Assembly (NCBI GenBank): GCA_905250025.1
Contig: CAJNOJ010000183.1
Span: 62,001-126,000, forward strand
Direction: 5' to 3'
Length of the DNA stretch: 64,000 nt
Source of the DNA: Adineta ricciae
Lineage: Eukaryota > Rotifera > Eurotatoria > Adinetida > Adinetidae
Position 1 is the first letter of the stretch. Every line of letters begins with the position of its first letter. A program made the position numbers and the translations under genes. Positions 1 through 9,742 of the stretch are shown one piece after another. A model generated the notes under the pieces. It saw only the letters and a list, made by a program, of their open reading frames with translations. It was not told the DNA's origin and made no database searches.

Positions 1-733
1 TTTGAACCATTCGCTCCGAAATTGAAGATCGTTCCTATGTAAGTTCTGTAACACTCTCATAACTGTATCACGGCGTTCTTGTGATTCAGAATGAATCTCT
101 GTATCCACCCATATTATTTAACTTTACGAATTTTGTAGGCCTGACAACCCAGCACTCTACACTCCAGAGCTCACATCATCTATATCATTTTCCAAAGTCG
201 ATAGACCTCAGTTGGGTATCATAGCACGAAAGAAAATCAAACCAAAAGAACGAATCTTAGATGAAGCGGGCATCTTCGTTAACAACGGATTATATGGTCC
301 TAAATGCAATTATTGTAACGGTGTCCTATCGATCTCGGCGAGCAACTCAAACGAAATGCACAAAACAACGTGTTCAGGATGTGGAGAACGCTTTTGCAGT
401 GTTGATTGTCTCCACTCTGCTCTGGAAACTTACCACAAAGTTCTTTGTGGGCGTGATATTTCTCACATTTTAACGTATGTTGCCAAAGGAACTTCGTGCA
501 GNNNNNNNNNNNNNNNNNNNNNNNNNNNNNNNNNNNNNNNNNNNNNNNNNNNNNNNNNNNNNNNNNNNNNNNNNNNNNNNNNNNNNNNNNNNNNGGCCAT
601 AAAAACACTCACATCGAGTTCATCGGGTAACATGACGAATGACTCGAAGAAAATAATCACTCTACTGATAACAAGTACTGGGAATAAACGAGATGCTATG
701 CTACCGATATATATACACCGGCAACCAATGTAG
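1..733 (+). CDS. SET/MYND (SMYD-like) protein, partial, interrupted by an N gap
   Basis: Seen: an open exon from the window edge (1-38), a GT-AG intron 39-138, and a second exon from 139 in the same frame (phase 2) to the N run. The second exon has a stretch like the start of a split SET domain (GIIARKKIKPKERIL, about 215-260) followed by a MYND-type zinc finger with Cys-x2-Cys, Cys-x2-Cys, Cys-x3-Cys and terminal His/Cys (about 305-455). Family knowledge: SMYD proteins are protein-lysine methyltransferases in which a MYND finger is inserted in the SET domain. The catalytic SET core and post-SET cysteines are not visible; they would lie in the gap or beyond. The stretch after the gap (595-733) is only weakly coding and ends in a stop; whether it belongs to the gene is uncertain. 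The start codon lies outside the window. Confidence 0.6.
502..594. other. assembly gap (93 N)
   Basis: Run of 93 unknown bases inside the SMYD-like gene. Unlike the single-N joins further on, I see no repeated sequence on its two sides. Confidence 0.95.
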
Positions 734-1511
734 GTTACCAATATCGATGAGTCCAAACTATCCTTGTTACTGGTTGAGCCCGTGTGTTGCGCAGCACGAA
801 GTAAGAGATTGCGCGCAAAAAAGAGAAAGAGTTAAAAGATAAAAACGACTCTTACTTTGCGGCAGACGGTATTTACGCTAATTACTATTCGAATAGACAA
901 AGAGATCGAAGACTCAAGTATAATCCTACAGGCTGTCAACGAGTCAATTTATTAGTTGATACTGTTCAGTCAGATGGTGAAAAATAGATTTTATTTGGAC
1001 AAACACAGTGGCCAGAGGGCAGTCACCCTAGCTCGTTCTTTACCTTCATTCTCATTAGCATTCAAATGTAATCTATCCATTTTATGTAACTGCAGATCAA
1101 ACAAAGAAGCTAACAGAGCGATTTCATTCCAATGAAAACCTTCGCTCATTGCATTTATTTCCATTACCGATAGTTCTGAACCGTCTTACTGCATGGTGCA
1201 ACGATCCAAATAATCAGGACATCACGGCTAGGGCAAACAGTAAAGAACATGTAGAGCCAAGACCAATCAATTTTGGAGAGCATGAATTATGGTATAGAAT
1301 AGCAGCGTGTTTCATTTTCATTGGCACACATGTACCTGGCGGCTGTGATGCATTTAAAAAAGACACCCTTCTAGTTTGAACAACTATTTATATATTCAGA
1401 GTACGATATTAGTCGTACACAACCTTAAGCGTATATATAAGTGACAAAAAAATAGTAGTGTGCGAAACGCTGTTAAAGTTATGCAGAGATGTAGAAATAT
1501 AAAAGAGTTAT
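734..1511. other. low-information region with two short coding-like stretches
   Basis: No gene can be assigned with confidence. An open stretch without ATG at 805-987 (60 codons, charged, Asn/Tyr/Arg rich) and an ORF at about 1149-1379 (76 codons, ending before a poly-A-rich tract) could be terminal exons of the SMYD-like gene or remnants of another gene. Neither shows a motif I recognise. Confidence 0.3.
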
Positions 1512-3620
1512 TTAGTCTGTTTTACCAACAAAAATAGCCAATGTTAATGCCAACACTAAAGCAACTATAATATGAATGAAGAGAAGTATTCCTTTAATTC
1601 GATCAATTTTTATTTGCGCTTTATTGTATGTATCGTCGGGTGTGTTTGTATTCTCGGTAGTTATATCATAGAAGCCAGTTGTTTTGGTTTCTGCTGATGG
1701 TTTGTTTTTAGAACAATACTCTATAAGCCAGAAGAGAAAAAATATAATTGGCAGCCAGCATATCCAAGCAATAAGGATGCCCCATATTTTGTTCTTTTCA
1801 AAACTGAATTGTGTAAAGAACATGACGAGAAACATAGCAACAATGGAAAGAATCAATGCAATAAAGCCAACAATTCGATGTATATGATTGAATATGAAAC
1901 GATAATGAGCATCAGGTTTACAACGATATAAGGCCATAAATGGTTGAATAACGGAAAAAACTACTACAATGATTCCAGCGATCGAGTGTGCAAATTCTCG
2001 TTTCTCGTTTCGGGATATCCATCTACCGTTTTCATACACAAGAATAAGAATAAAGGCGATCAGAGTTAAGATAGGAACACTAGTCATCAACGCACGATGT
2101 ACAGTAAACCAAATGGGTTTGCCACAGACTTTAGTACCTGGCCATGCAGCTTTGAAATACCGTGGAAGAAGAATACCCGTAGAAACGAACAATATCCATG
2201 TAAAAATCATAATAATACCATGCGCTTTCATTAGAACTTTTTTACCAGAATCATCTGAATCTAAGTTACTCATGATCGTTTCTTCTCGATTCAGCTGAAC
2301 AGTCTGCGTTAGTGCTTCACGTGATTTGTGTTGCATGATTTCATCTATATCGAGTCGAGTAAAGAAATTTCGTTTTCTATACAAATCACAACATACTTGA
2401 ACTATCCAAATCTCCCATTGCGATCAATGGATAATACGGTGTCGCTTGTGAAAGTGAAACAATGTCACGTCGTCGACGGCCAGACGTGACAAAATTGGAT
2501 AGAGTAAATTCACAATAAGTCGTTCCATCTTCAACTTTTTGCAAAGTTACGTTGAATGTACCACCAGGATTGGATATCGTGCTGGCTGATACTGGCGGTG
2601 AATGACCACTTGGATTTATACGACGATCAAGTAAAACTGAACCATCAGCTAAGTGTCGGCACATGAATACATGATCTTCACCCTGCAGAGATTCAAAGTT
2701 ATTTTCATTCCAATAAAAGAAATTTTTGGCTCCTACCATATTTTGATCCAATGAAAGGCCTAAAGCAAACCATTGTGATGTTTTCAAATCATTCATTCGC
2801 ATTCTCACGATTGTTACGCCGTCGTTATATGTCCAAGAGATTTGAACGCTAGAAATACTCTTTGTCGTTGTCACGGTCTCAGTGCTTGTTGCTGTCGTTG
2901 TCACCGTGGTAGTACTTGCCACTGTCGCGGAAGTACTATTCATGGAAGCTGTTGTATTCGTCTAACAGAAATTTCACAACAACATGTTCCGTTTTCAATC
3001 GAATGAATTTTACTTGTCGAGGCGTCAGTGTCAGATTGTAACAACTCACATATATGTTACTATATGATTCGACAATTGTTACTCTAAATATAAACTATGT
3101 CATTACTTTGTATTCTAAACGCTAACGATATGTTACTGTATGATAGTACTCGTGTTAGTTGTTGTAGATGGCGGATACCAAAGTGCTTCAACAGATGATT
3201 TCAAATCTCTCGAATTGTGTGTAATACCCGTATTCGGTACTGTACTACAATTCACTATTCTCGTCGTGGAACTCACAACGGCCCATGTGCCAACAATATC
3301 TCCGGTTGTTGCAGCTTTTGCCACTAGTAGAACACCTTTGAATGAAGCTGAGCTATTAACGGTCACTATCAAACCGAACAAAAACAAATGAACCTAAGAT
3401 CTTTTGACAGTCAAACAAACTTACGACGAACAACATCATTTACATCGTATTGTAACTTATCAGATTGAATTGTATAGTTTGATGAACATGCTTGAGAAGC
3501 ATATCCGTGACCAGGTGTCATCGTTTGACATGCATAATTCGGTGCACCAGTTGGATAATTGTAGCCATATTTGATAGAGATTAAAGCAAAAACAACGAAG
3601 TGGAAGACGAATGATGGCAT
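1512..3620 (-). CDS. FRRS1-like ferric-chelate reductase (Reeler-DOMON-cytochrome b561)
   Basis: Multi-exon reverse-strand gene. Exon 1 (3620-3425) starts with an ATG and a hydrophobic signal peptide, then the Reeler signature (YPTGAPNYACQTMTPGH). A 59-nt intron (3366-3424) leads to exon 2 (3365 to about 3137), the rest of the Reeler domain. After one or more introns a Thr-rich linker and a DOMON domain follow (2943-2386), then a cytochrome b561 domain (about 2300-1550) with about six hydrophobic segments and the expected histidines (KAHG, VHRA, AHSIAG, NHIHR) for two hemes. Family knowledge: FRRS1/SDR2 proteins are transmembrane ferric reductases moving electrons across membranes. Odd: the DOMON frame ends in TGA at 2386-2388 and the b561 frame resumes one base out, so there is a frameshift, a sequencing error or an unrecognised splice. 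The exon 2-3 junction is also unresolved; a small exon may lie at 2967-3136. Confidence 0.8.
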
Positions 3621-4261
3621 TCGAAGAAGAAACTTCAGAAATTTTTGCTTTCACTTGTGTATGCCTGATCGGCAAGAAGTTGTTTGTGTAATGAAAGAGC
3701 ACAAAAAATAAATTTAATCAGTTCTACGACACGCTGACAACTTCGCAAATACAAACTACTCATCGACTGTGAACATTTTCTTTCGTTCTGTACAAGCTTT
3801 TTTGACAAAAAAGGCGTCATGGAGAAATTTTGTTTTCTTCTCATTGTTATTTTACTTGGATGGTCGAAACGGTGCATCACAATTCTTTCGTCACCTAAAT
3901 GAAAAAAAATCGCATGATCGAAAGTCACGTGCTAAAGAACGATTAAACGAAGAAGTGTTAATCCACCATATAAACCTAACAGAATTGTAATTACTTCAAA
4001 AAACATGTAATTTCGGTATCACATAGTCAGAAATCTATCATGATGCCTACACGATTGGAATACACAGAATCGAGATGCACATTGTCTAGCAATCTGAGCT
4101 GGAAATTCGCTCGATACGATGAGTTTCAACGATTTCAAAGTTTCATTAGTCGAATACATAATGCATTGAGGAAAGCTGTTGGAAATAAACATAAACGTCG
4201 AATAAATACGTATTACATTCTCTCAAATGTTTCTCCATATTTTATTCGAGAAAAAAACTCT
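3621..4261. other. intergenic region with a possible small secreted-peptide ORF
   Basis: Mostly without recognisable content. An ATG at 3819 opens a very short frame with a signal-peptide-like hydrophobic start (MEKFCFLLIVILLGW) that stops after about 28 codons; the overlapping frame continues as a highly charged stretch to 3990. Another open frame lies at 4040-4276. None has a recognisable domain, so no gene is called. Confidence 0.3.
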
Positions 4262-5449
4262 TCAAACTTGAAATAGACATCCTCTATAAACTTGATCTTC
4301 TACATAATCTTCTACATATTTTCCTGACTCTAATCTTTCATTATTTTTCTCTTTTAACAATTGTTCATTGGGATCCTGATTAATCACAATAATCCACGAG
4401 TGGATCTGCGCCGGTGTGTGCACACAAAATTCATCTGCACCCAGTGGATGTGCGTAGTAAATCGTATCATATTTCTCTTTAGAACGCCATTCCTTGGGAT
4501 CAGTTATTCGTTTGGTTTTTCCCAGATTAACTTTTGCACAGATATATGCACCAAATTGATTTGCTTTAAATTCTGTGTGGTTCAGCGATGTCGCGAAATA
4601 TATTCCCGGCCCAATCCAGCCATCAGATGACGCTCTCAAATTATCCTGTGCAATCAACGATGCAAATTTGTGACTAGTTTGATGAAAACCGACGACCGTT
4701 TGATTGTCTTCAGTTTGCTCCGGTGGATATCTCGTATTACCAGAATGATACATAATGACATGATAAAGATTTCTCGATGTGCAATTGTTGCCCTTGGCAC
4801 AACGAGAATTCTGCCAATGACTTGTCTGTTGATCATTGGTTATTGATAGTGGTAAGAAACCTAAATGACGCTGACCATACTGTGGTTTTCTGTTTTGTGC
4901 CGTAACCGGTCGATAATGAAACCACAAACGATAATAATGTAAGAATTCCACAAGTAATAGGATCAACGCAGGAACCAATGAAAATGCAGCAAGAATGGCA
5001 TAACCCAATCCAATCGGACTGTATCGATTAGCGCAGACGCAAGCGAGAATGAAAGCAACAAATCGCATGATTTCGAAAAGGATTAAGATGAACAGGCGTG
5101 TCAAGAGAACAAGTTGAGGATGTTCAAGATAACACTCACAACGAATGCAAGTCAATGTAGAGAAGTTCCATGCGAATGTTTGAGAGCAACAAGCAACTCG
5201 TTCTCGATCAGATTCGAATAGAATCGGACCAATATAACGAAGTGAGACGTAACATAAATTGGCGACAAATGTTAGAAATGACGAACCCAACTCGATTAAT
5301 AGAATGATCACTGAGAAACTTATCGAATCGCTTTTAGCTGATGATAAGTCTGTGCACAACACGATAAAACGGATGATGAAAAATATTGTGCAAATCGTAT
5401 GGAGCGTTACTAAATAACGAAATCGTTTCAGATCGTCTTTCAGCCACAT
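4262..5449 (-). CDS. four-TM membrane protein with PARP-like ADP-ribosyltransferase domain
   Basis: Single-exon gene of 395 aa starting at ATG 5449. The N-terminal half has four hydrophobic segments (about residues 10-32, 44-70, 113-138, 146-172) with a Cys-rich loop at about 87-106. The C-terminal half (about 228-358) resembles a PARP catalytic domain: a His in GFHQTS (H256), GPGIYFATS (Y284) and a Glu in ADEFCVHTP (E340), in the order and context of the H-Y-E triad, followed by a hydrophobic strand (SWIIVINQD). Family knowledge: H-Y-E PARPs bind NAD+ and transfer ADP-ribose. Inference: a membrane-anchored ADP-ribosyltransferase with the catalytic domain on one face. It is divergent from the paralogue at 5851, with 179 bp between the start codons (5450-5628). 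I do not know this exact architecture from a named family, so the PARP assignment rests on motif order. Confidence 0.7.
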   Translation of the reverse strand: MWLKDDLKRFRYLVTLHTICTIFFIIRFIVLCTDLSSAKSDSISFSVIILLIELGSSFLTFVANLCYVSLRYIGPILFESDRERVACCSQTFAWNFSTLTCIRCECYLEHPQLVLLTRLFILILFEIMRFVAFILACVCANRYSPIGLGYAILAAFSLVPALILLLVEFLHYYRLWFHYRPVTAQNRKPQYGQRHLGFLPLSITNDQQTSHWQNSRCAKGNNCTSRNLYHVIMYHSGNTRYPPEQTEDNQTVVGFHQTSHKFASLIAQDNLRASSDGWIGPGIYFATSLNHTEFKANQFGAYICAKVNLGKTKRITDPKEWRSKEKYDTIYYAHPLGADEFCVHTPAQIHSWIIVINQDPNEQLLKEKNNERLESGKYVEDYVEDQVYRGCLFQV

Positions 5450-5593
5450 GAGAATTCAACTAAATATTTTTATGTCAAATGTAAAATGCAAATGTCTCAA
5501 AAATTCTCTTTTTTGCAGCGAAAGAGAAACTAACAACAAGTTGGAGAAATCCATAGAAACGGACGGAAGAAGAAAAATGCAGTTATTTGAAAG

Positions 5594-6036
5594 TAAAAAT
5601 TTCAGAGAATCGACTAGGAACACACAACATGGTTTCGATTTGTCGCTCTCCGATTAATTGTTACAATGATAAAACACGATGCAAAACTATGTTTGTTTTT
5701 CATATCTTCGATCTGATATTCTTTATCATTCGATTTAGCTTGGTTTGTAATGACATTTCGAAGAAAGTTTCTCAAACAATGCCTTTTCTCATTCCAATCT
5801 TAATCTTTGATCTANTAAAAATTTCAGAGAATCGACTAGGAACACACAACATGGTTTCGATTTGTCGCTCTCCGATTAATTGTTACAATGATAAAACACG
5901 ATGCAAAACTATGTTTGTTTTTCATATCTTCGATCTGATATTCTTTATCATTCGATTTAGCTTGGTTTGTAATGACATTTCGAAGAAAGTTTCTCAAACA
6001 ATGCCTTTTCTCATTCCAATCTTAATCTTTGATCTA
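5594..6036. repeat. exact 221-bp direct repeat around a single N (contig-overlap artefact)
   Basis: Bases 5594-5814 recur identically at 5816-6036 with only N5815 between. The repeat covers the 5' end of the PARP-like gene and makes it appear to start twice (ATG at 5629 and 5851). Best read as two contig ends overlapping by a fixed length and never merged. Confidence 0.9.
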
Positions 6037-7056
6037 CTCGGTTCGATTCCAATCATTTTCTGTAATTTTATTTATTTTATTATGCGTTGTTGTGTTCAAC
6101 CAAGTATGAACTTGAAAACATCGGGTGAATTTTGTTGGCGATTGGGAACCATGACATGCTTTCGATTCGATGCTCATCAGAATCGTCCACAAATGATTTT
6201 GCTGATGCGAATTTTTATCATTCTTGTTTCGTTTATCTTACGATTCATGTGCTTCGTCATTGGTGCATCATGCTCAGCTCGTTTTCAATCTCAATGCACG
6301 GCTTATGCTGTTATTGCCGGCTTTGCAATCGTATCATCAATAATCGTTGTTATTGTTGAGTTCGTCCATTTTTTTCGCCTGTGGAATTACAACCCAACCG
6401 ATAACCGAAATAGCAAAGGTCGGAGTTATAATGTGGTATCGGAACCAAAAATGTTACAGAAAACCCATCGTCGACATCTTCGTTTTATTGATAAGTCGTT
6501 GTTAAATGATGAAAACTCGGAAGGTTTTCGACATTCAAGGTGTAAACAAGAGATGAGTTGTCAAAGTCAAAGTCTTCATCATTATTTGTTGTATCATTCG
6601 CTTGAACATCATAACATTCCTGATTTTTCTGCCTTAACCGATGCAGAAAAGAAGTGCTTTATTGCCTTTTATCAAACAACCTCGGATGATGCATATCTTA
6701 TTGCTCAAAACGGTTTTCCTTACGGGTCAGATCCATCAAATACATTCAAAGATTATTTGCATCTACGAAAAGACATCTTCTTTGCTCGAAAATGTGATTA
6801 TTCAACAGCAGAAGCAATCATTTGTGTACAATTGAATCTAGGAAGAGTGTTAACGCTTCCGAATGTCACAAACGTTGATGAATTGAATGTATACTTTACA
6901 AAAGCAGACGGACAATACGATACAGTTTATGCTTCGTATACAGAACGAATCTATTTACGAGTACCTGATCAGATTGAACGATGGATTATAACGATTACTT
7001 CAAAAGGAAAAATTACGGATAATCTCGATGGAAATTTCTATCGACCTTGCGTATGA
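5851..7056 (+). CDS. four-TM PARP-like paralogue with altered triad (Y-F-E)
   Basis: Single exon, 401 aa from ATG 5851; the ATG at 5629 is its copy in the overlap repeat. Same architecture as the gene at 4262-5449: hydrophobic segments at about 21-40, 51-80, 114-140 and 150-176, then a PARP-like C-terminal domain. The triad positions are changed: His is Tyr (AFYQTT, Y274), Tyr is Phe (KDIFFA, F310), while the Glu is kept (YTERIYLRVP, E365). Family knowledge: loss of the NAD-binding His and Tyr usually abolishes ADP-ribosyl transfer in PARPs. Inference: a likely pseudoenzyme, perhaps an NAD- or ligand-binding membrane protein. An AATAAA follows the stop at about 7074. The second-haplotype copy survives only as a 3' fragment at 9025-9374. 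Confidence 0.7.
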   Translation: MVSICRSPINCYNDKTRCKTMFVFHIFDLIFFIIRFSLVCNDISKKVSQTMPFLIPILIFDLLGSIPIIFCNFIYFIMRCCVQPSMNLKTSGEFCWRLGTMTCFRFDAHQNRPQMILLMRIFIILVSFILRFMCFVIGASCSARFQSQCTAYAVIAGFAIVSSIIVVIVEFVHFFRLWNYNPTDNRNSKGRSYNVVSEPKMLQKTHRRHLRFIDKSLLNDENSEGFRHSRCKQEMSCQSQSLHHYLLYHSLEHHNIPDFSALTDAEKKCFIAFYQTTSDDAYLIAQNGFPYGSDPSNTFKDYLHLRKDIFFARKCDYSTAEAIICVQLNLGRVLTLPNVTNVDELNVYFTKADGQYDTVYASYTERIYLRVPDQIERWIITITSKGKITDNLDGNFYRPCV

Positions 7057-7421
7057 AAGACTCTTTTTCTTCGAATAAATCAATTGACAAAGTATATTGA
7101 CATTCGTAACCATGTCACGTTTTTAACTGTGTTTTTATCAACGGTAGGAAGTGATAGATTTCCAACTTGATTTCGTTGCTTAGCATTTTTGGATTAATGA
7201 ATATATTACACATACGTCAATCGTGTTTGAAGTTCTTTTTCTTTCTATTCTATCTTCAAATTAGTGACAGGTCAAATGTTTTGTTGAGGTACGTTCGCGC
7301 TCGCACTTTCGAACGTACTTTTTGTGATAAGAAAAGAACGCAAATAAAACGAATGCATAGAATACATTTTTATCGACATTTTTATTTTCCTACATGTTGA
7401 ATTATGTAAGCATAGTATAGA
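7057..7421. other. spacer between PARP-like gene and P450, copy A
   Basis: Holds the AATAAA-containing 3' end of the upstream gene and the P450 upstream region. An AT-rich open frame (7167-7400) is present in both copies but shows no protein-like constraint that I can judge, so it is not called. The clearest element is the inverted repeat at 7289-7318. Confidence 0.5.
7289..7318. repeat. perfect inverted repeat upstream of P450 copy A
   Basis: GTACGTTCG at 7289-7297 pairs with CGAACGTAC at 7310-7318 around a 12-nt loop, about 100 bp before the P450 start. The same element occurs upstream of copy B. It could be a hairpin in a transcript end or a dimeric factor site; the sequence does not decide. 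Confidence 0.6.
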
Positions 7422-9023
7422 ATGTTTATCACCATTATTCTACTGAGTGTTGCTATTTGCTTGATCGTTACTTATTTATACAAAATAAAGTCTTCCTATG
7501 ACTATTTTCGACGTCGAAATATTCCTGGTCCACCACCACAATTCTTTTTCGGTCATTATTTAACGCTGTGGAATGTTCCGTTCTATTCACGTCAGCTTCA
7601 AAAATGGACACAGCAATATGGCAACATCTATGGTCTATTCGAAGGAACACGTCCAGTGTATGTTGTATCTGACGTTGATTTCTTGCAAGAGGTTTTTGTT
7701 AAACAATTTTCATCGTTCCATTCGCGTCGACGACCTTTTATCACTCGTATTTTAAAAGGTAATCGAGCTCATCTGTTTTCCGCTCAGGCGGATCAGTGGA
7801 GACGCCAACGTCATGTGATCAATCCAACGTTTTCAGCAGCCAAACTGAAAATGATGGCACCGCTAATCAATCAATGTATTGAATCATTCATGAACAAAGT
7901 CAATGACATGAATGGCGCAGATTTCAATATCTATGCATTATACAAACGGATGACTATGGATGTTATATGTAAGTATAATGTTCTATACTAACTTTCTGAA
8001 ATCTAATAGGTTGATCTAGGTCGTTGTGCATTTGGTATTGACGTTGATATGCAAAACGATTTAGACAATATCTATATGAAAAAGTCGATTGCTTGCTTTG
8101 AAATCGATGTAGAAAAACTGTCTATTGTCAAATTATCGAACGTGATGCCATTTCTCATTCCATTTTTAACTCAAATTTTCAAGTTTGGTCTATTTGTTCA
8201 AAGAACGACTCAAAAATGGTCATCAAATATGCTACCTGAAAATGACGGTCTGCCTGCAACCTGGTTGATCGAACGATTAGAAGAACTTCTTAAGCAAAGG
8301 CTATCTTCCGAAAGTAAGCGCACTGATTTGCTTAAGTTAATGTTGGATGCGGCCACAGAAGAAGAAATCAAGGTAAGAGACGTAGTAGATTTTTTGTTCA
8401 TGATTTATTCTATCGCGTACGAACAGGATGATACATCAGAAGAACTGTCATCGAAGAAACTACACTACAATGAAGTCGTTCTCAACATATTCTTGTTTAT
8501 GCTCGCTGGCTTTGAAACTACCTCTAATACTTTAGCATTTGCAACATTTGCCCTCGCAACAACGCCGCATGTTCAAGACAAACTACAAATGGAGATCGAC
8601 GAAATTTGGGAGGATGACATCGATAAGCTTGACTATGATACTGTAGCCAACATGACATATTTGGATATGTTCGTACGGGAAGTTCTTCGGATGTATGGCA
8701 TATCGAGTCAAGCGATAACCCGAGAATGTAATACATCAGTGAATATATGTGGTCATCAAATTGATAAAGGTTAGTGTGAATATATTGATCAAACCGTATA
8801 CAGTCAAGAACAAATGATTTATCTTTAGGTTGCGTGATTCTGCCGGATGTTTATTCTGTTCATTACAATGCTGATCTTTGGGGACCGCAAGATCCAAATA
8901 TTTTCGATCCCGAACGACATTCAATCAAGCGTCATCCTCTTGCCTATCTAGCATTTGGTATGGGACCTCGAAATTGTGTGGGAATGCGGTTTGCTCTGAT
9001 GGAATTGAAAATGTGCTTAGTAC
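7422..9023 (+). CDS. cytochrome P450 (CYP3-clan-like), copy A, 5' part
   Basis: Exons 7422-7968, 8020-8372, 8427-8769 and 8829-9023, with GT-AG introns of 51, 54 and 59 nt; cut by N9024 after the heme loop. The missing 3' end is at 11367-11683, giving 519 aa in frame. Seen: N-terminal membrane anchor, Pro-rich hinge (NIPGPPPQFFFGH), I-helix AGFETTS (about residue 326), K-helix ExxR (EVLR, about 384), FDPERH (about 440) and heme loop FGMGPRNCVG with the axial Cys near 463. Family knowledge: microsomal monooxygenase using NADPH-P450 reductase. The N-terminal half looks CYP3-like. Substrate unknown. The second intron is 54 nt without a stop, so retention would add 18 residues before the I-helix. 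Confidence 0.9.
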
Positions 9024-9024
9024 N

Positions 9025-9374
9025 AAAACGGTTTTCCTTACGGATCAGATTCATCGAATCAATTCAAAGATTATTTGCATCTTCGAAAAGACATCTTCTT
9101 TACTCGAAAATGTGATTATTCAACAGCAGAAGCAATCATTTGTGTACAATTGAATCTAGGAAGAGTGTTAACGCTTCCGAATGTCACAAAAGTTGATGAA
9201 TTGAATGCATACTTTACAAAAGCAGACGGACAATACGATACAGTTTATTCCTCGTATACAGGACGAATCTATTTACGAGTACCTGATCAGATTGAACGAT
9301 GGATTATAACGATTACTTCAAAAGGAAAAATTACGGATAATCTCGATGGAAATTTCTATCGACCTTGTGTTTGA
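9025..9374 (+). CDS. 3' fragment of the PARP-like gene, copy B (triad Glu lost)
   Basis: Begins immediately after N9024 inside a codon corresponding to position 6705 of copy A and runs in frame to the stop at 9374; its 5' two thirds are absent from the scaffold. It is nearly identical to copy A, but the residue aligned with the catalytic Glu is Gly (YTGRIYLRVP versus YTERIYLRVP) and the KDIFF motif still has Phe for Tyr. It is a contig fragment, not necessarily a pseudogene, but this allele has lost every triad residue that can be checked here. It sits directly after the truncated P450 because two contigs were joined. Confidence 0.75.
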
Positions 9375-9742
9375 AAGACTTTTTTTTCTCCGAATAAATC
9401 AATTGACAAAGTATATTTGCATTCGCAGTCATGTGACGTTTTTAATTGTGTTTTTATTAACGGTAGAAAGTGACAAATTTCCAACTTAATTTTGTTGCTT
9501 ATCATTTTTGTATTGACGAATATATTACACATACGTCAAGCGTGTTTGGAGTTCTTTTTTTTTGTATTCTACCTTCAAATTAGAAACATGTCAAATGTTT
9601 TGCTGAAGTACGTTCGCGATCGCACTTTCGAACGTACTTTTTGTGATAAGAAAAGAACGCAAATAAAAGGAATGCATAGAATACATTTTTATCGACACTT
9701 TTATTTCTCTACATATGTTGAATTGTGTAAGCATAGTATAGA
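9375..9742. other. spacer between PARP-like fragment and P450, copy B
   Basis: Counterpart of 7057-7421 with the same layout: polyadenylation-type AATAAA, AT-rich open frame and inverted repeat. No gene is called. Confidence 0.5.
9607..9638. repeat. inverted repeat upstream of P450 copy B
   Basis: AGTACGTTCG (9607-9616) and CGAACGTACT (9629-9638) form a perfect 10-bp stem, one pair longer than in copy A. A substitution adjoining the stem in B extends the pairing, so the element is kept between haplotypes. Confidence 0.6.

Noticed and set aside
7167-7400. Small gene conserved upstream of both P450 copies
   Set aside because: Conservation is explained by the copies being alleles; the frame is AT-rich with no motif, and its end differs between copies.
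8373-8426. In-frame coding insert in the P450 (18 codons before the I-helix)
   Set aside because: It has GT-AG ends, the size of other introns here, evolves faster between copies than its flanks, and is not expected in the P450 fold.
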